Assembly: GCA_006384855.1 (NCBI GenBank)
Contig: VCJN01002673.1
Coordinates: 186,001-250,000 of the forward strand
Length of the DNA: 64,000 bases
Origin: Tetraselmis striata
Taxonomy: Eukaryota; Chlorophyta; Chlorodendrophyceae; Chlorodendrales; Chlorodendraceae
Reading direction: 5' to 3'
The number at the start of each line of letters is the position of its first letter. The stretch's first letter is position 1. A program made the position numbers and the translations under genes. The notes under the pieces are model-generated. The model saw nothing but the letters and a program-made list of their open reading frames with translations. It ran no database searches and had not been told where the DNA came from. Below, piece by piece: positions 42,148 to 54,650 of the stretch.

Positions 42148-43760
42148 CTAACAATCTTCTGCCTGTGGATTGCCGATGAACTTGGCGGTGATGTCAAACT
42201 CCCCGAGCATGTTCTGTGCAAAAAGTGAAACCGCTCCCGAGTCTGTTGATGAATGGATGGAATCAATCCACATATTGGTGACAGTCACCACAACAACACA
42301 TGTACATGCACTCTGACCCCCTTCTCGCCCTCCCTCTCACCTGTTGAGACTGCCAATAGAGTCCCAAGGATATTCCATTCCAGTTTCCAGATACGGGCAT
42401 CCATCTCCATACTTGTGATCTGCAAGGAGAATACAAGTGAAAGGCATCACCACTAGTTGGCAATTAGTGGCTGCAAGAGGCGATTCTGAGGTGCTCAAGC
42501 TCCAGTATGCGAGGTTGCATGATCGCGCACCAGTTTTGGATGCAACCCCTGCCCGCCCAGTCCATCCAGTGACCACACCTCCACTGTGGAATAGATTGCT
42601 GTGGCAATCGTATCAATTTGCCTGTTCAATTGGGGCGCCCAGTGTAAGCATGCCACCGGTCCCATTAGATCGCTCCTCAGTCTCGCGCACTCCTACAACA
42701 GGATCTATACACAGTCAATCCTCTGGATGGGCAAGGTATCCTAGCAGCCCATTCTCATTAGCACCACAAGTCCCATGCTCCAATTGGGTGGTAGCCCAGG
42801 CAGGTCACGCACCACCCACGCCATGGCTGACTCCTCATATTGCCAGATTCCTGAGGTTCCATCGTTGCACCCTGCGATGATAAGCGGAGAACACCCTGGG
42901 CAGATCGGGTGGAATACTGAGGAACAGAATGGATCACCTCCATGTCAAGCGGTCCAATATAGTACACTGCACGATCATACATGTCTCATTTTGACCTAGT
43001 TAACGTTTGAGGCTTAATGATGGGCGCAGGTGGACCTGGGCCATTCGCCTCCCTCCAGCACAGTGATGTGCATTCGCCGTGCCGTGTACACCGAATTGTG
43101 TGCACTAGCTCCCAGCAGCACTCCCCCAAAGGTGCCAAACCTCCGTAGATCCGCAGTTTGCCATCAGCACAGGACACTGCCAGAAGAGCGCCATACTCTT
43201 TCGGGGAAAATGCAATGTCCCTGGCAATTTCGAAAGCAATATTTAGCATTTGCATAGTGGCCTACATGTACAGATGCACCATGCTGGGCTCACACCGGCT
43301 CTGGACGGCATGGCTGGCAAGGGAAAACGCACCATATCTGGCTGCCTGCATGCCACGACTGCACAAGTCTCCAACCCTGGGGCCTGTGCACTTGCTTGAC
43401 CTCCGCCCATATATGTATTGTTGCACCTGAAGATGTGGCGAGGACCTGCCCAAAATCTGATGGCGCCCATGAAATCCGCGCCTGTGTGCTGGAATTCGGC
43501 CAGGAAACCTTCACGGGCAGCGAGGAGCAACCAGGGGAGAGAGTGGGCGGTGTCAGGGCACTGGACTCTTCCTCGGCCTAAAGGGCATCAAACTAGGCCC
43601 AGACGCGAGACACGTTATTCTGCAGATCACCTGCATGCTGGCAGAGAGCTCGAGCTTCCCAGTATCTGTCGCATATATCTGCAAAATGCAGAGCCCAGCA
43701 ATGAGAAGGCCGTGTAATCGCAGGCCAAACGGAGAACACGACGCCAAGCTGTGAACAAAA
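42148..43760 (-). CDS. SEH1: SEH1-type nucleoporin (WD40), multi-exon
   Basis: Minus strand, stop at 42148-42150. Blocks from N to C: ISWAPSDFGQVLATSSGAT (about 43.46 kb), DIAFSPKEYGALLAVSCADG and LRIYGGLAPLGECCWELVHT (about 43.2-43.1 kb), LIIAGCNDGTSGIWQYEES (about 42.87 kb), IATAIYSTVEVWSLDGL (about 42.6 kb). Then DARIWKLEWNILGTLLAVST (42419-42341) spliced to DSGAVSLFAQNMLGEFDITA (42242-42148). Spacing and motifs (WAPSDFGQVLAT; CADGKLRIY; HTI.C....C.SLCW) fit SEH1, a subunit of the nuclear-pore Y complex and of SEACAT/GATOR2. The N-terminal exon (43.55-43.76 kb) and some boundaries are uncertain. SEC13 is the main alternative; the CADGKLRIY block favours SEH1. Confidence 0.62.
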
Positions 43761-43764
43761 AGAA

Positions 43765-44436
43765 TTTGTCCCTATGTTTATCGCATCCTAGGTAAGTGCA
43801 TTGCGTGCTGACCTTAAGAGTGTCGTCATTGCATACCGTAGCAAGCCTGGTCCCTGTGCCGTCGTGGGCGGCGACTTCAGCTGCGCCTGGGCGAAGCGTT
43901 GCCGTGGATGAAGTCTACGCGCGGCAGATCACAAACAACAAGCTAAAGAAGAGCAAAACATGCACAGCCAGCCGTAAACATCAGCAACAGGCCAAGGGTT
44001 GCCACATACCAGTGCTGTATCCATTGCGGAGCAAATATGACGTCAGAGTGAGACCTCGGGCTGCGGCAGTCTACCAAACGGTGTAGTCGACAATAGACAA
44101 TACCTGTGACCCGAGACTGTCGGCAGGAGCGTCAGGCATGGCGAAGGGCAATAAGTCGCGAAAGATGGCGTGTGCGGGGAAGGATGGCATGACGAATCAC
44201 AACAGCTGGCATAGAAATACCTGTAGTCGTCACGCGGGGTGCGACGGTCACTCGGCTGTTAGGCCGGGGGCGGGGGGAGACGGGGTCATTCTGGCTTATG
44301 GCTCGGCGGCGCGGGGGGCGGCGCGAGGGCGACCGGCGAGAACGATCGATCAGTCTCCTACTTCGTAATACATTAGCAGGATCGTAGCGACTCGTAGCGA
44401 CCGGGAACAGGGGTCTGCCGTGACCATAAACTCGCG
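43765..44436. other. Spacer 5' of the SEH1-like gene
   Basis: Two plus-strand frames of about 75-95 codons (43796-44086 and 44138-44368) have no recognised motif. The first has a lysine/glutamine-rich stretch (RQITNNKLKKSKTCTASRKH). It may hold a bidirectional promoter, but nothing specific can be shown. Confidence 0.35.
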
Positions 44437-44799
44437 TTTCAAAGTTGAGTCTGGTCTTGCCAAAAAGGTCGCGCAGGCCTTTTACATGGACAAGAGCCGA
44501 AATTGGCAGGAAGGTTAAGTGAAAGCCTGGAGGGAAAACGGAGTCCCGGGGGGCGCTGCGTGTAACGCAGCAAAAAACTGAAAGATGGCAGGCTCAGCTG
44601 TTACTGCTGTTTTTATGTCTACTCGTGCTGCACCCAAAAAGGGCGCAACAACAGATGCCTAGTTCCCGTACCACTGAGCAGCACTTGTAGCCAAAAAGCA
44701 GCGGTTAGGGAAAGGGAGGAAACCCCATAAATTAGTTTAGAACATTTCAAAGTTGAGTCTGGTTTTGCAAGTCATGAGCGAACGGAGAGAGCGGCGGCG

Positions 44800-46464
44800 G
44801 ATTAACGGAGAAGGGGTAGCGCCAAGTCATGAAGGGCACCGGTAAGGCCACCGCTGCGGAGTCCTGTTGGACTTGGAGGTGGCGGAGGGGCGCGATGTGA
44901 CCGAAGAAGAACCACGCGCCAGGCGAAGGAGGGACGTTGGGGTCGATGTAGTCTAGAACGACGTCGGAGTTAGTGCCCCAGCCGCCATGGTAGCGGATGT
45001 GGGAAAGTGGAGTTCCGATGGCGTTAGCGGCAGACGCTGCTCCCTTGCGAAGGCTGTGTGAGCTCCAGGAAGTGCCGGCGGGAGGGGCACCACCGACAAG
45101 ACGAACGCGGTTGTAGAGAGCCAGTCCGGCATTGTAACGGTGGTCCAAGACTTGGACTGCTCGCTTGGGGTGACCGCCCAGAAGTTTGTCTCGGCCAAGG
45201 CAACAGAAAGCAGGGGGGCAGACTGTACGTGGTCGATGAAGTGGTGCATGAGACGTGCAACGCGGGGGTACTCCGATACTGGAAGGAGCACTACGCGCGG
45301 GTCGTCGGGACTCTGTCGACCAGCGCAGAAGGTTCTCGCGGTACACCCGCCAAGCAATGTTGTAAACGTCGACATGCGCATCCCGCACTCGGGAGGACAC
45401 GCCAGTAAGTTCTCTGGCAAAGAACATGAAGTTGACACCGAGGCCACGAGGGCTCGGAAGTTGTACTTGTGCCCTAAGATGGGAGTAGACACAATCAACT
45501 CTGCCTGCTCGACGAAGTTGTAAGCGACATCAGCAGGCAAAGGGGCTCGCAAAGGGGAAGCCTCCATGCGGCGCTGCCGTAGCATCAGCCCACGCCGAGC
45601 TGCAGTAAGGTGCATGCTGTCCTTGGCGATTGGGTCGAGGTTGTGCAACTCAAAGAACGTGTTTATTGCGGACATGTAGGGCTGCAACGACTTAGCCCCA
45701 ATGTGCCCCCACTTACCGACCCAAGCAACGTAAAGGACGACAGTAGCAGTGGTCGTCTCCAGCGGGCTGATGTTCTCGGAGTCGTGGCAGAACTCCAAGA
45801 CTGGGAGAGTCTGCCGGCGTAGCTCTTTAGTGACTGAGCGGTGAGGGAGCTGGAGAGTAGATCGAGGGACCGCTGTCCCAAGTCGTCTGAACCGAACGCG
45901 TCATGCAACCGAGACCGGAGTGAAGCAGCCCAAGGGGCAACAATTTCGGGCTTGTCAATCACGTAAATGCGGCGATTGGCCGACAAAGTAACAGTAGAGT
46001 AGGGGCGGCTACTATTAGCAAAGTACTCGGAAGCAGCGGTTAGGTTTTCGGCGGTTGGCCGGTAGTTGCTGGACGGGTTTGCAATAGCACAAGTACGGGT
46101 TTGCGGGGATAGGTTCAGGTAGGAGGGCCGCCCCGCGGGCCCTTCGCGCTCGTAGCGTCTGTCACGCGCGTAACGTACACGCGCGAAGCTTGGTCGTTGC
46201 GAACCAGTTGCAACACGCAGTGCGGCAACCGGCGGACGCAGTGATGAAATGGTCCGGGAGGCGGTTGGTTGAGCCGCCATGTGCATGTGTGCGTTGAGCC
46301 GCACTCGGATGTAGCTGTAAGAAGCGCCGCACCGAGGAAGGTCTAAATGAAGTCTGTAATAAGGTGGAGGGGGGGGGGGGGTCTGGTCCTGACACAGGGC
46401 GCTCATCCCGTCGTTGAGTTGCTAGGGTTCGCCTTGCGGCGGTCACCGAAAGGTGGCCTCGCAA
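44800..46464 (-). pseudogene. Tyrosine recombinase pseudogene (YR copy 2)
   Basis: Three frames together reproduce copy 1. 46406-45800 gives the N-terminus to SLTAQSLKSYAGRLSQ. 45798 on gives FCHDSENISPLETTTATVVL and SAINTFFELHNLDPIAKDS, with further shifts near 45.43 kb (FFARELTGVSSRVRD) and 45.1 kb. The last frame is SWSSHSLRKGAASAANAIG, GGWGTNSDVVLDYIDP. Catalytic His, Arg, Trp and Tyr codons remain, but at least three frameshifts inactivate it. A poly-C/G run at about 46369 is an insertion relative to copy 1. Confidence 0.8.
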
Positions 46465-46499
46465 AGCGCTAGCAGCTCCGACGAAAGGCGCCGCACGCC

Positions 46500-47390
46500 G
46501 TTACTCGTGCTCACCTTCGCGGCCACGCCCGCGCCCGCCGCCACGCCCACGTCCAAGCCCGCGCCATGCAGCCGCACCCGCTACTCGAGCAGTAGCGGTT
46601 GCTTTGGCGTTGCCGGCAACCGCCGCCTCGAAGACACGACGCTCGTAGTCCCTCATGAGGTTCCCAAAAATCGCAGAACCTAGATGCTCAGAAGCAGGCT
46701 GAAAATGCTGGGCTCACATCACGTCCAAAACACCTTGATCACCGTGCATCACACGCTTGATCTCATTAAGCCTCCGTAAGAATGCCAATCGGAAGCGAAA
46801 CGCCGCCTTGTCGATGGCTTCGGCGTGATTCCGAGCACGTGCTAGGTATGGGGTGAAGTCTTGATTCGCAACATGGACGTAGGGTAGCATCTCGTCGAGA
46901 GCTACGAAAACTGTGGCCATGTGGGCGCCGAAGCACGACATCCAAAGATACTTCTCTAGGGCCGGCAGACGGCCGGTCGTCATACTTAAGGTACTCGTTC
47001 GTTAGGTCGGTGCTCAGGGGGAAGAGTCTAGGCACTCGGCTGACCGGTCGAACGGTCTCGTAACCACACCCTGCTCGCTGCAGTAGCTATGGCACCGCGA
47101 GGTAGGTAGTCGTCCTCGTCACTCACGGATTCTGCTCCGACACGGCCGCCCTGGGCTAGCTCTAGCAAGTTGGGGCGCATTGCGGCTCCCCCGCTGCATG
47201 TCGGCTCTCCCGCGATGCGCTGCCCGGAACCGGATCCATGTGCTCCGTCTCCATCAACAACATGGTCACAAGCCATCAATTGAGCCAACGTTGTTGCAAG
47301 CTCGCGCAGCAATGTAGACTGGGCCTTCACGTCTGCTTGTAGCAATTCGAGCGTCGGCTCAACGACGGGTTCTTCTCCATCAGACATAGT
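46500..47390 (-). pseudogene. ORF1 pseudogene (YR copy 2)
   Basis: Starts MSDGEEPVVEPTLELLQADV at about 47387 and stays in frame past the point where copy 1 is shifted (GDGAHGSGSGQRIAGEP, LLELAQGGRVGAESVSDEDD). It then breaks near 47.08 kb, and again before KYLWMSCFGAHMATVFVAL and ARARNHAEAIDKAAFRFR. The AAG|GTGAGC donor near its 3' end is conserved, but the matching acceptor AG reads AA here. Confidence 0.75.
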
Positions 47391-47701
47391 AACGCACGGA
47401 CGTACGGATGAGAAGTTTACACATCGGTGGTGAACCGGGTGTGGTCTTGAACAACCTGGGGTGACCTTGCTCGCGCAACATGTTACAAGACAGTTTTGAC
47501 ATCGCTGCGTGTAATAACGCAGCGAAAACTGGAAGATGGCAGCCTCAATTGTTATGGCTGCTTTTATGTCAACTTGTGCTGCACCGGTACGTACCCAAAA
47601 AGGGCGCAACGACAAGTGCCTAGTTCCCGTATCACTGAGCAGCACTTGTAGCCAAAAAGCGGATAGGGAACGGGAGGAAACCCCATAAATTAGTTTAGAA
47701 C

Positions 47702-49100
47702 AAACAATGAAAGAATCAAATTACAGTAGCCGGACCGGGATTTTTTAAAATATGCGTTTTATCCAATTACTAGGTAATCCTTACATAAATTCGGTACCTT
47801 GTAGCGGAGGCATTAAAAACAATTAAGAGTTACGGCCTGGTCTCGGCCTCACGGGTACGGGTAGTCGCTAGGTGTGAGTTTGATCCACGGCCCGGGGCGG
47901 GGCGGGCACCTAATTTTCATATCGCTACAATAAAGACCGAAGTTGCTACATATTTCCGAAAATAAGAGGAGGAAGATATTGTAAATATATCCTGCGGCGC
48001 CGCACGATTTACAGGCCTAATATTCTGCGGCCTTCTGCAGCTAAGTAATGTAAATATACATTCTCCGGCACCTCGTATTTGTTGAAGGACGATCCTATAT
48101 TGCGTTTTTTGATGATTTTCTGATCGCCTTTTGCAGCTAGCTTATGTAACTAATATTATGCAGCACGCGGACACGCCGGTGTGTTCACCGCCTTGAAGTT
48201 GGTAAATATTGTCGGCACCGAAACGCGCGCGACTTCACGCGCGGTGGCAGAACCACGCCCGCGCCCCGTCGCCTGCCGCCATTGCCATTACCGCTGCCAT
48301 CCACACAAACGACACAGCGCTTCCGCGCTCCTCGTAGCGGAACCCAAACAAACTGCCTACACGTTTTGGCGCTGCAGCTGGTGCCATCGTGGTGACGACG
48401 TCGCGCTCGGCACCGTGCTAGTCGCCGCCAAGGGTAGCAACAGGACCGCTGCGGCTAGCCTCTTTGGCATGCGCGCCCTCGGACGCTGGGCCTTCGAGCT
48501 CCGCGTCAAGCTCGTCAGTTGCATCCAGCACACCGGCGCAGCACTTGCGAGGAGCATGTGCGTTGGGCAGCGAGGCGTGCTGCTCCATGGTGGCGGCGAT
48601 TTTTCAAATATTCCGACCGGAGCGGCAAGGCGGTAGACGGCTGGTCAACGCGAGATGTCAGGGCCAAGTTTTTTCGGGAACCTTGCGGTAATAGGTACCC
48701 ATAATTAGAGAGTCTCCCATGTTCTCAGCGGAAGGAATAGTGGATAAATGTCGGTAAATTCTTGGTTCAATTACATATGGGTTCCGGCGTTCTCTCCGTC
48801 TAGTCGTCGGCTATTTCGAGGCGGTATTTATACCCGCGAGGAATAATTGCTGACTGGTACACTCGTACTGTGCTGTGATGCATGTACGGTGTGCTGTCTA
48901 GAAGCAACCAAAAAATGAAGGAAACTTCTGTGAACTTAGCACAGTCACTATATGGCCTATCTATGCCATAGCACTAAGTACCGGATTCCAAATGCATAGG
49001 AAACTCGGTATAGACTAGCCGCAGGTGTGACAATAATGGCATCCTCTCTGTACGGGTACTGTATGTTCGTAGAATCATATAGTACGAGTACCTCATGTAT
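47702..49100. other. AT-richer intergenic stretch, no supported gene
   Basis: Contains AT-rich blocks with several related short repeats (GTAAATATA with CTGCGGC, GCAGCTA...TATGTAA, about 47985-48150). The plus frame 48181-48636 has CRHCHYRCHPHKRH and FWRCSWCHRGDD but no recognised domain and much alanine. A SINE-like B-box word (GAGTTTGATCC, about 47876) is isolated. Confidence 0.4.
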
Positions 49101-49975
49101 CATTTACGGATGTCGGGAATAATGAGGTCTTGGCGGGCAGAGATTGTCACGATTCTCAAGCCCTTCTAAGCATGCGCGCTGTGCGCCCCGGGTGTACCAC
49201 GATACAGCTGCTTCACGCAGGGGACAAACCCAGTACGGCATGCCAGGTCTTGCGCCCGCTAACGATCCCGGGTAACCCGGACCAATGGCCTGCCTGGGTG
49301 CTGCCGGCCCGGGCCGGGCCTAAGCTTTCAAATTCGAAGTGCCACCCGCACTACTCCAACACTTTATCCTAGCAGCCACAGTGTCTCCCGCTGCTAGCCC
49401 GCCGACACCGCCAAGTTGTTATCGGTCAGTTGAGCGGTACTGCGGTGGTCACTCACTCACTCCCTAGCCTTATTCCCTTCACACTGGACATAGTGGTGGA
49501 TTCGCTTCAGGCGGTGAGAGTGCTACCATGTCCTGCGTGCCGGCAGCGGGGCAAGCACAGGCACCGGCGCCCCCCGCACCGGCACCCAGGGCACCGACGG
49601 CGGATCCTCTCGTAGCGAGGCATCCCGCGGGGCATCCCGCAGTACGCACCCCCCCCCCCCCCCCTGTGCCCCCGCACTCCACCTCTCTGCCCGAGCATGA
49701 AGAACTGTGGATGTTGTAGCGCGCCTTAAGGCGATGCGATAGGCAGCAGCCACACGCCCACAATATTTTGTGCCCACAACATATTGTGACTCCGCCTGAC
49801 TACTCTCAAGCCCGGCGTTATGCGGTTCCGCCGCAGCTGGCTTGTCGCGCCGTCGTCAATGTGCTGACGGGGCAGGTATGGCGTAGGCGGCACGCCACCC
49901 AGTGGAGGAGTAGTCCGTGCTGGCCATGGACAACCGCGGGCTGACGAGCAAGGGCTGAAGGCCGGGGGAGCTGGT

Positions 49976-52438
49976 ATGAAGCGAGGGCGCGTTGTGCGCA
50001 AGTTTTTCGTGAACAACCTGTCAAGATTTTCGATGTATGCCGCCACACCGGTCTGCGGTCTGCAGGCGTCTGGTTTGACCCAGAATCGAGACATTCGGAT
50101 TTGTGTGAGACAGAAGGGGTGCGTGGGATATGGGGGGATGTGGACCCCGAGAAGTGGATATAGAGGTCTTGCACCAATACAACACAGAGATGACTCTCTT
50201 GAGGCTGGCATCGTTCAAGCGCCCATGCTACCAGCATTGGGACCCCCTACACTTCGACGATATACCCGGCGGACGTGATGCACATGCAGCGCTAACGGCG
50301 GACGCAATGAGGCTGGCCGTCACGGAGTCCCGCCCCGATAGCCTGATGAGGGATGAGTTTTGGGCGGACAACATGGCGGAGCCGTTTCGTGAATTGAGAG
50401 GCGACGTGGGAAACGATACAAAATGTTGTGCGCGTGATTATTCGGGTCGATGAAATAGACATATGGAGCACCCACCCCCAACTATTGACTGATGCTGCTG
50501 GTCTCTATACAGGCGCATCATAAGCGGAGAGTCATACTCCTCGTGACCAGAGGACTTGGAGCTGCAGCTTCCAACCCCTGACACCCCATCGAGGACCTAA
50601 AGAAGATGTACGAGTGGGCTATGAACCACGCGTTGTCGGTAGACGCGCGTGCCGTAGTTCAAGGCCTGGCCTCCAACGACGCTTTGCGTCGCCCTGAAAA
50701 CGCAGGAATGACTGCCGATTTCTTCATGTCAATTGCTTTCCGCTTATTGCTACCCTCCATCCCGCCCGGTAGGCGCTCTGCCATTTGTAATATACATGCG
50801 ACAAATATTTGTGCCCGCAATATTTTAGGCCAACACTCCTCTGTGGCACCACAGGGGAACATGCGGCATTCGCGCGCTCACAGCAACTCGGGTCACTCCC
50901 TTCTCCGCCACCGCGATCCCCCGCCGACCCTCTGCTGGATGCCGTCCCCTTGGTGTCGGCCTTTTGGGACAGCGGACAATGTATGCTGAGCCACATGCTC
51001 GTCGGCACGTTTACCCACCCCCCCCCCCCCCCCCCACCCCGCCCCCCGCCCCGCCCCGATCTGGCCGTTCTTGGCGTGCATGCATGGCCTCATGCCGCGC
51101 TTAAAACGCACGGCTGCATCGTGCGCATGTGCAGACGCCCACGCCTTGGAATATTCCGACTTAGAGCGCAGGAGGCCAAGAAGATGCCCTGCTCGATGGG
51201 CCCTCGTGCGAGAAAGTCGACGCCGCGGTTGTGGCCGCCCGGAAAAATAACACAGCACAAGAGCAAGGGCCCGATCGCCAAGGAGTTGAACGCTACGCTT
51301 CAGCAGCTTTGGGAGTCGTACGTGCGCAAGCGCGACAGTGCCGAGGGTGCCGTGAAGCTGCATGACATGGATGGTGTCGTGATCGCCATTTCTGCTTTCG
51401 TTGCGGAAGTGCACGTCTCCTCGGCCGATCAAGGTAAGCGGTCAAGTTCGCATGACGCTTCCCAACCTTAAAACATGACCGGCAAGAAGCATTGTGCCTG
51501 CAGGACGTACTTGCATGTATAGTTGGGCTATGTAATAACACATAATATGTAATAGTATGCAATGCGATATGATATGATATATAGTCAATATAATGTATAT
51601 ATAAATACATATACATATATATATATATCATATGTAATACCTGCAACCGTAGCTGTACATAAATAGCTGTATATATACGCGCAGGCCGTAGCTGCATGTT
51701 TAGCTGGGCTAGGTAATGATATGTAATACAATATCATAGATATGATGTACGTTACAGTATTGTAAATACAATATGATATGTAACTGGGCTTGCAAGAGTT
51801 GCATATATGGCTGGATACGTCGCCAATAGTAATACCGGATTTATGCTCGACCCCACGACATGCGACGAGCACTCGGCGAAGATAGTGTTGCAGTTTTCTC
51901 CGGCAGCTGCCCTATCTTCACGGGTTCATGCCACAACGTTGCCGGCGCCAGTGAGCAATGGTTCCGCCTCTATCGCAATCAGCGGCCATGCCAATGCCAC
52001 TGTGACCGCAACCTTGGGGGCAACGCCATCTACCCATGCCACGGCAACCCTTGGCAATGCATCAGCCTCAATGACAGCTGCGGTCGTCGCTGCCAGCACG
52101 CCCGAGGGTGAGTGCCCGTTCTTGGTTTCATGGCGTACCCTCCTCGCCGAGTGGCCTGCCAGTATTATTCGATTAACTTCCGTGTATTACTCCGCCCAGG
52201 TGGTGGTGCCACAGAGGAACGGCACGAGGCTCCCCGTTTACCCGCGGCCACCGAGTTCCCTGGCACCGGGAAACATGGATGTGGGTTCGCCCGTGCAGAG
52301 CCGAGGAGGTTGAATCAGTTGTACGGGGCCATCCGATTGGCGGTGGGCGGCGAGCTTCCGCCCACGATGAAATGCATGGCCAAATATAGACGCGGGGACG
52401 CTGGCGCATTGGCGACCTGGATTGAAGTCGTGTTGTGA
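49976..52438 (+). CDS. Unrecognised multi-exon gene (or adjacent exons)
   Basis: Plus-strand frames with protein-like composition. 49976-50278: VRKFFVNNLSRFSMYAATPV. 50130-50453: LRLASFKRPCYQHWDPLHFD, SLMRDEFWADNMAEPFREL. 50606-50770: MYEWAMNHALSVDARAVVQG, AGMTADFFMSIAFRLLLP. 51170-51432: GKITQHKSKGPIAKELNATL, QQLWESYVRKRDSAEGAVKL, donor ATCAAG|GTAAGC. 51807-52110: Ala/Thr-rich, donor GGGTGAGTG. 52200-52436: after CCGCCCAG, LNQLYGAIRLAVGGELPP and ALATWIEVVL, then a stop. Several splice signals keep phase, so part of this is one gene. Family unknown. A palindromic AATATT element and poly-C tracts sit in the predicted introns. Confidence 0.4.
51525..51800. repeat. AT-rich (TA)n-like stretch
   Basis: ATATGATATG, ATATATA and TGTAATA words dominate, with two related halves (ATGTTTAGCTGGGCTAGGTAAT and TGTATAGTTGGGCTATGTAAT). 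It lies in a predicted intron of the flanking gene. No coding potential. Confidence 0.7.
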
Positions 52439-53280
52439 AGGTCCGAGGGCGGGCTCCTAGCGTGGCAGAAGCGCTTGATGAGAGGCGCCGGCAACTGTGG
52501 CCGCGGCACCCCTCGCGGGTAGCGGCCTGGAGTGCGCGAAGAGGGGGTCGGCGTTAAAACATGTAACAAGAGCGGCTAGCCACGGTGTGTTGTGCGCACG
52601 CCCATTAGTGCCAAGACAGACCCTGCCACATGCGTGACTCCATTTATTGCAACAATTCACAGCAGCACAAAACTATGTGGGCACGATATCATCGGTCCGA
52701 TCCGAATGGGCAGGAAAGTAGCATCGCCGTGGTAGCAACAGCTTAGCAAACCGGTTCCCCGGGTACTCGCTAAATGAAATCCTCCCGGGGTTTAAGCTGT
52801 GTATAGCGGGGTCACAATCCTGAGATGCAACTACCGAAACGAGCGCGAATTGTGATTAGTATCCGGTTGATACAGTCAAATATAACGTCATTTGATGAAA
52901 ACTCAGAGCCCACGTGACCACCCGTCTCGCCAACCCATCCCGCCCCACCGATGCCAATCGAACACACCGGCCGGCACCATCACGCGCATACCGCGGTAGC
53001 AGCGCGCTAACGTAGGCATATGGTGGCTTTCAGGTGCCTCGTCTTGTGTGTCGCGGGCAGGGATGGGGCTGGCGGCGGGATGATGAGGGAGGAGCGCGAG
53101 CGGTCACGTGCTAATATTACGCACGTAGCGCGTGCCACGTCGCCAAAAAGAGTTGCCAGCTATACATCTCGGATTTGAGACCCGTTTTCGGTCTTCAGAA
53201 ACATGTACCTACGCGAACCGGTGTGAGTATTAAAATTTCACGATAACGGCGCATTCTGAACAGTTGATTAACGTTTACTT
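52439..53280. other. Intergenic stretch, nothing recognised
   Basis: No long ORF with plausible composition, no repeats evident apart from the start of the minisatellite element near 53260. Ordinary mixed sequence. Confidence 0.4.
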
Positions 53281-53355
53281 CTATTGGAGCTGACGATGAT
53301 CCATCAACCGAAATAGCAATGGCGCGGGCGCCTCGGGCGCGGGCGCCTCGGATGC
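53262..53355 (-). repeat. 15-bp minisatellite element, short copy
   Basis: About two units of GCGCGGGCGCCTCGG, flanked by GATCCATCAACCGAAATAGCAATG. This is the inverse of the 58.25-58.39 kb copy, which has about five units and the same flank. Confidence 0.75.
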
Positions 53356-53936
53356 GAGCATGATACTGTGCTGAGTCCATGCACAAAAGGAGAGAGGGTG
53401 CATTGGTTACACAAGCCAAGTGGAGAAATGAGTTGCATACCACAACTGCCACTGCTCTAGCTACTGCGCACTGTAGGGCTTCGCTCAAAAGTCTTGCGCC
53501 ATGTTACCGAGCCACGGTGTCTCGCGCAACGGCCTACGGACCTGGACCTCCTTGTTCGGCGTGGTCATGCAGTGATAGTGGAAGTTGATTCAGTCGGGGT
53601 TAGTGCACAACCATGCAATCTTGGTTTTAAGCGCGCCCCCCCCCCCCCCCCCCCCCCGGGACGCGTGAGGCCATGCACCACATCGAACCCGGTGCATGAT
53701 TGGCAGTACCAACTACCTGTGTGTCCCGTAAACATTGTGAGGGGTGATGCCGTTCTCCGGATCCCAAAGGGCAGTGGACGCAGGTGCCATCGTAGTGGAT
53801 GGCGCTCGTGCTTTCTCTGAATTTCAGGGGCCGGGCAAAAACGTGCGGCAAGCGGACCTTCATCTGTGGGACAGCCGCACTCATCAGCAACGGCAATACA
53901 TATTGTGCGCACTATAAATGGGGGGCGGGGGGCGCA

Positions 53937-54330
53937 CTACCGGAAGGTCGTCATCGTTGCCACCGTTGCCACCGTCGTTGCCATCGCTTGTGTCCATGTC
54001 GGCAACGCCACCAGCGCCCGCAGCAGCGGCAGATGAGGCATCGCCACGGCCAAGGCCAAGGCCAAGGCCACGGCCATGACGATCGTTGTCATTGTTGCCA
54101 TCGTTGGCGCCGGTGTCGCCATCGCTGCCATGGCTGCCACCGTTGCCACAGTTGCCACGGCAGCGACGGCAGCAGCGGCAGCGGCAGCGGCCACTACGGC
54201 AGTCGTGGCCGTCAGCGGCAGCGGCAGCGGCAGCGCCAAAGCAGGTCCACGGCTGCAGCGCCATGGTGCCGGCTCCAACGCCGCTGCCACCGCTGCCAAT
54301 GCCTGCGCCGGTGCCCGCAACGCCACCTAG
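53937..54330. repeat. Low-complexity trinucleotide-rich tract
   Basis: Dense GCC/ACC/GTT and GGCAGC codon-like repeats (GTTGCCACCGTTGCCACC; AAGGCCAAGGCCAAGGCCA). All six frames stay open because of composition, so the ORFs are artefacts. Confidence 0.75.
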
Positions 54331-54599
54331 CGTGTCAACGCCGGCGGCGGCGCCAGAGCTTACCAAAGTAGATGCCGCCGGCGAACCACTGCCCTAGGCG
54401 GCGGCTGATGGTGAGGCACTCCGCTTCTCGCCAGTGACGCCAGTAGGGGCAGGCTCCACGAACTGGCAAACAGGCGGGTTGACAATGTGCGCCTCCAAAC
54501 TGTCAACCAGGCCCAGGGACATATGGCCCTAGGAACCTGCGTAACATGCCGAGCGAGAATATTCAGGTCGGTGCTCATTCCACAATTACTATAAAAGTG

Positions 54600-54650
54600 C
54601 ACAAAAAATATTGTACCGATAAAATTTGTGCCCACAAAATATTAGGCCGA
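54600..54650. repeat. AATATT palindromic element
   Basis: AAAATATTGTACCGATAAAA followed by TTTGTGCCCACAAAATATTA. Member of the dispersed family with core GGCACAATATTTTGTGCC. Confidence 0.65.

Larger units (their letters stand above)
44437..47701 (-). mobile_element. Tyrosine-recombinase element, copy 2 (inverted, decayed)
   Basis: Same plan read on the minus strand: A1' (about 47500-47701), ORF1', YR', b1' (about 44745-44770), A2' (about 44560-44743), B2' (44437 to about 44550). The ends are TTTCAAAGTTGAGTCTGG and TTAGTTTAGAAC. It has the same gene content as copy 1, again without reverse transcriptase between ORF1 and YR. That makes independent loss of RT in each copy unlikely. The flanks (CTCGCG and AAACAATG) show no target-site duplication. 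Confidence 0.82.

Noticed and set aside
47840-47900. tRNA or SINE with GAGTTTGATCC B-box
   Set aside because: No convincing A-box at the right distance and no cloverleaf stems; a single B-box-like word is not enough.
53799-54397. Long His/Arg/Cys-rich and Ala/Val-rich ORFs on both strands
   Set aside because: Produced by trinucleotide-rich low-complexity DNA that is open in nearly all frames.
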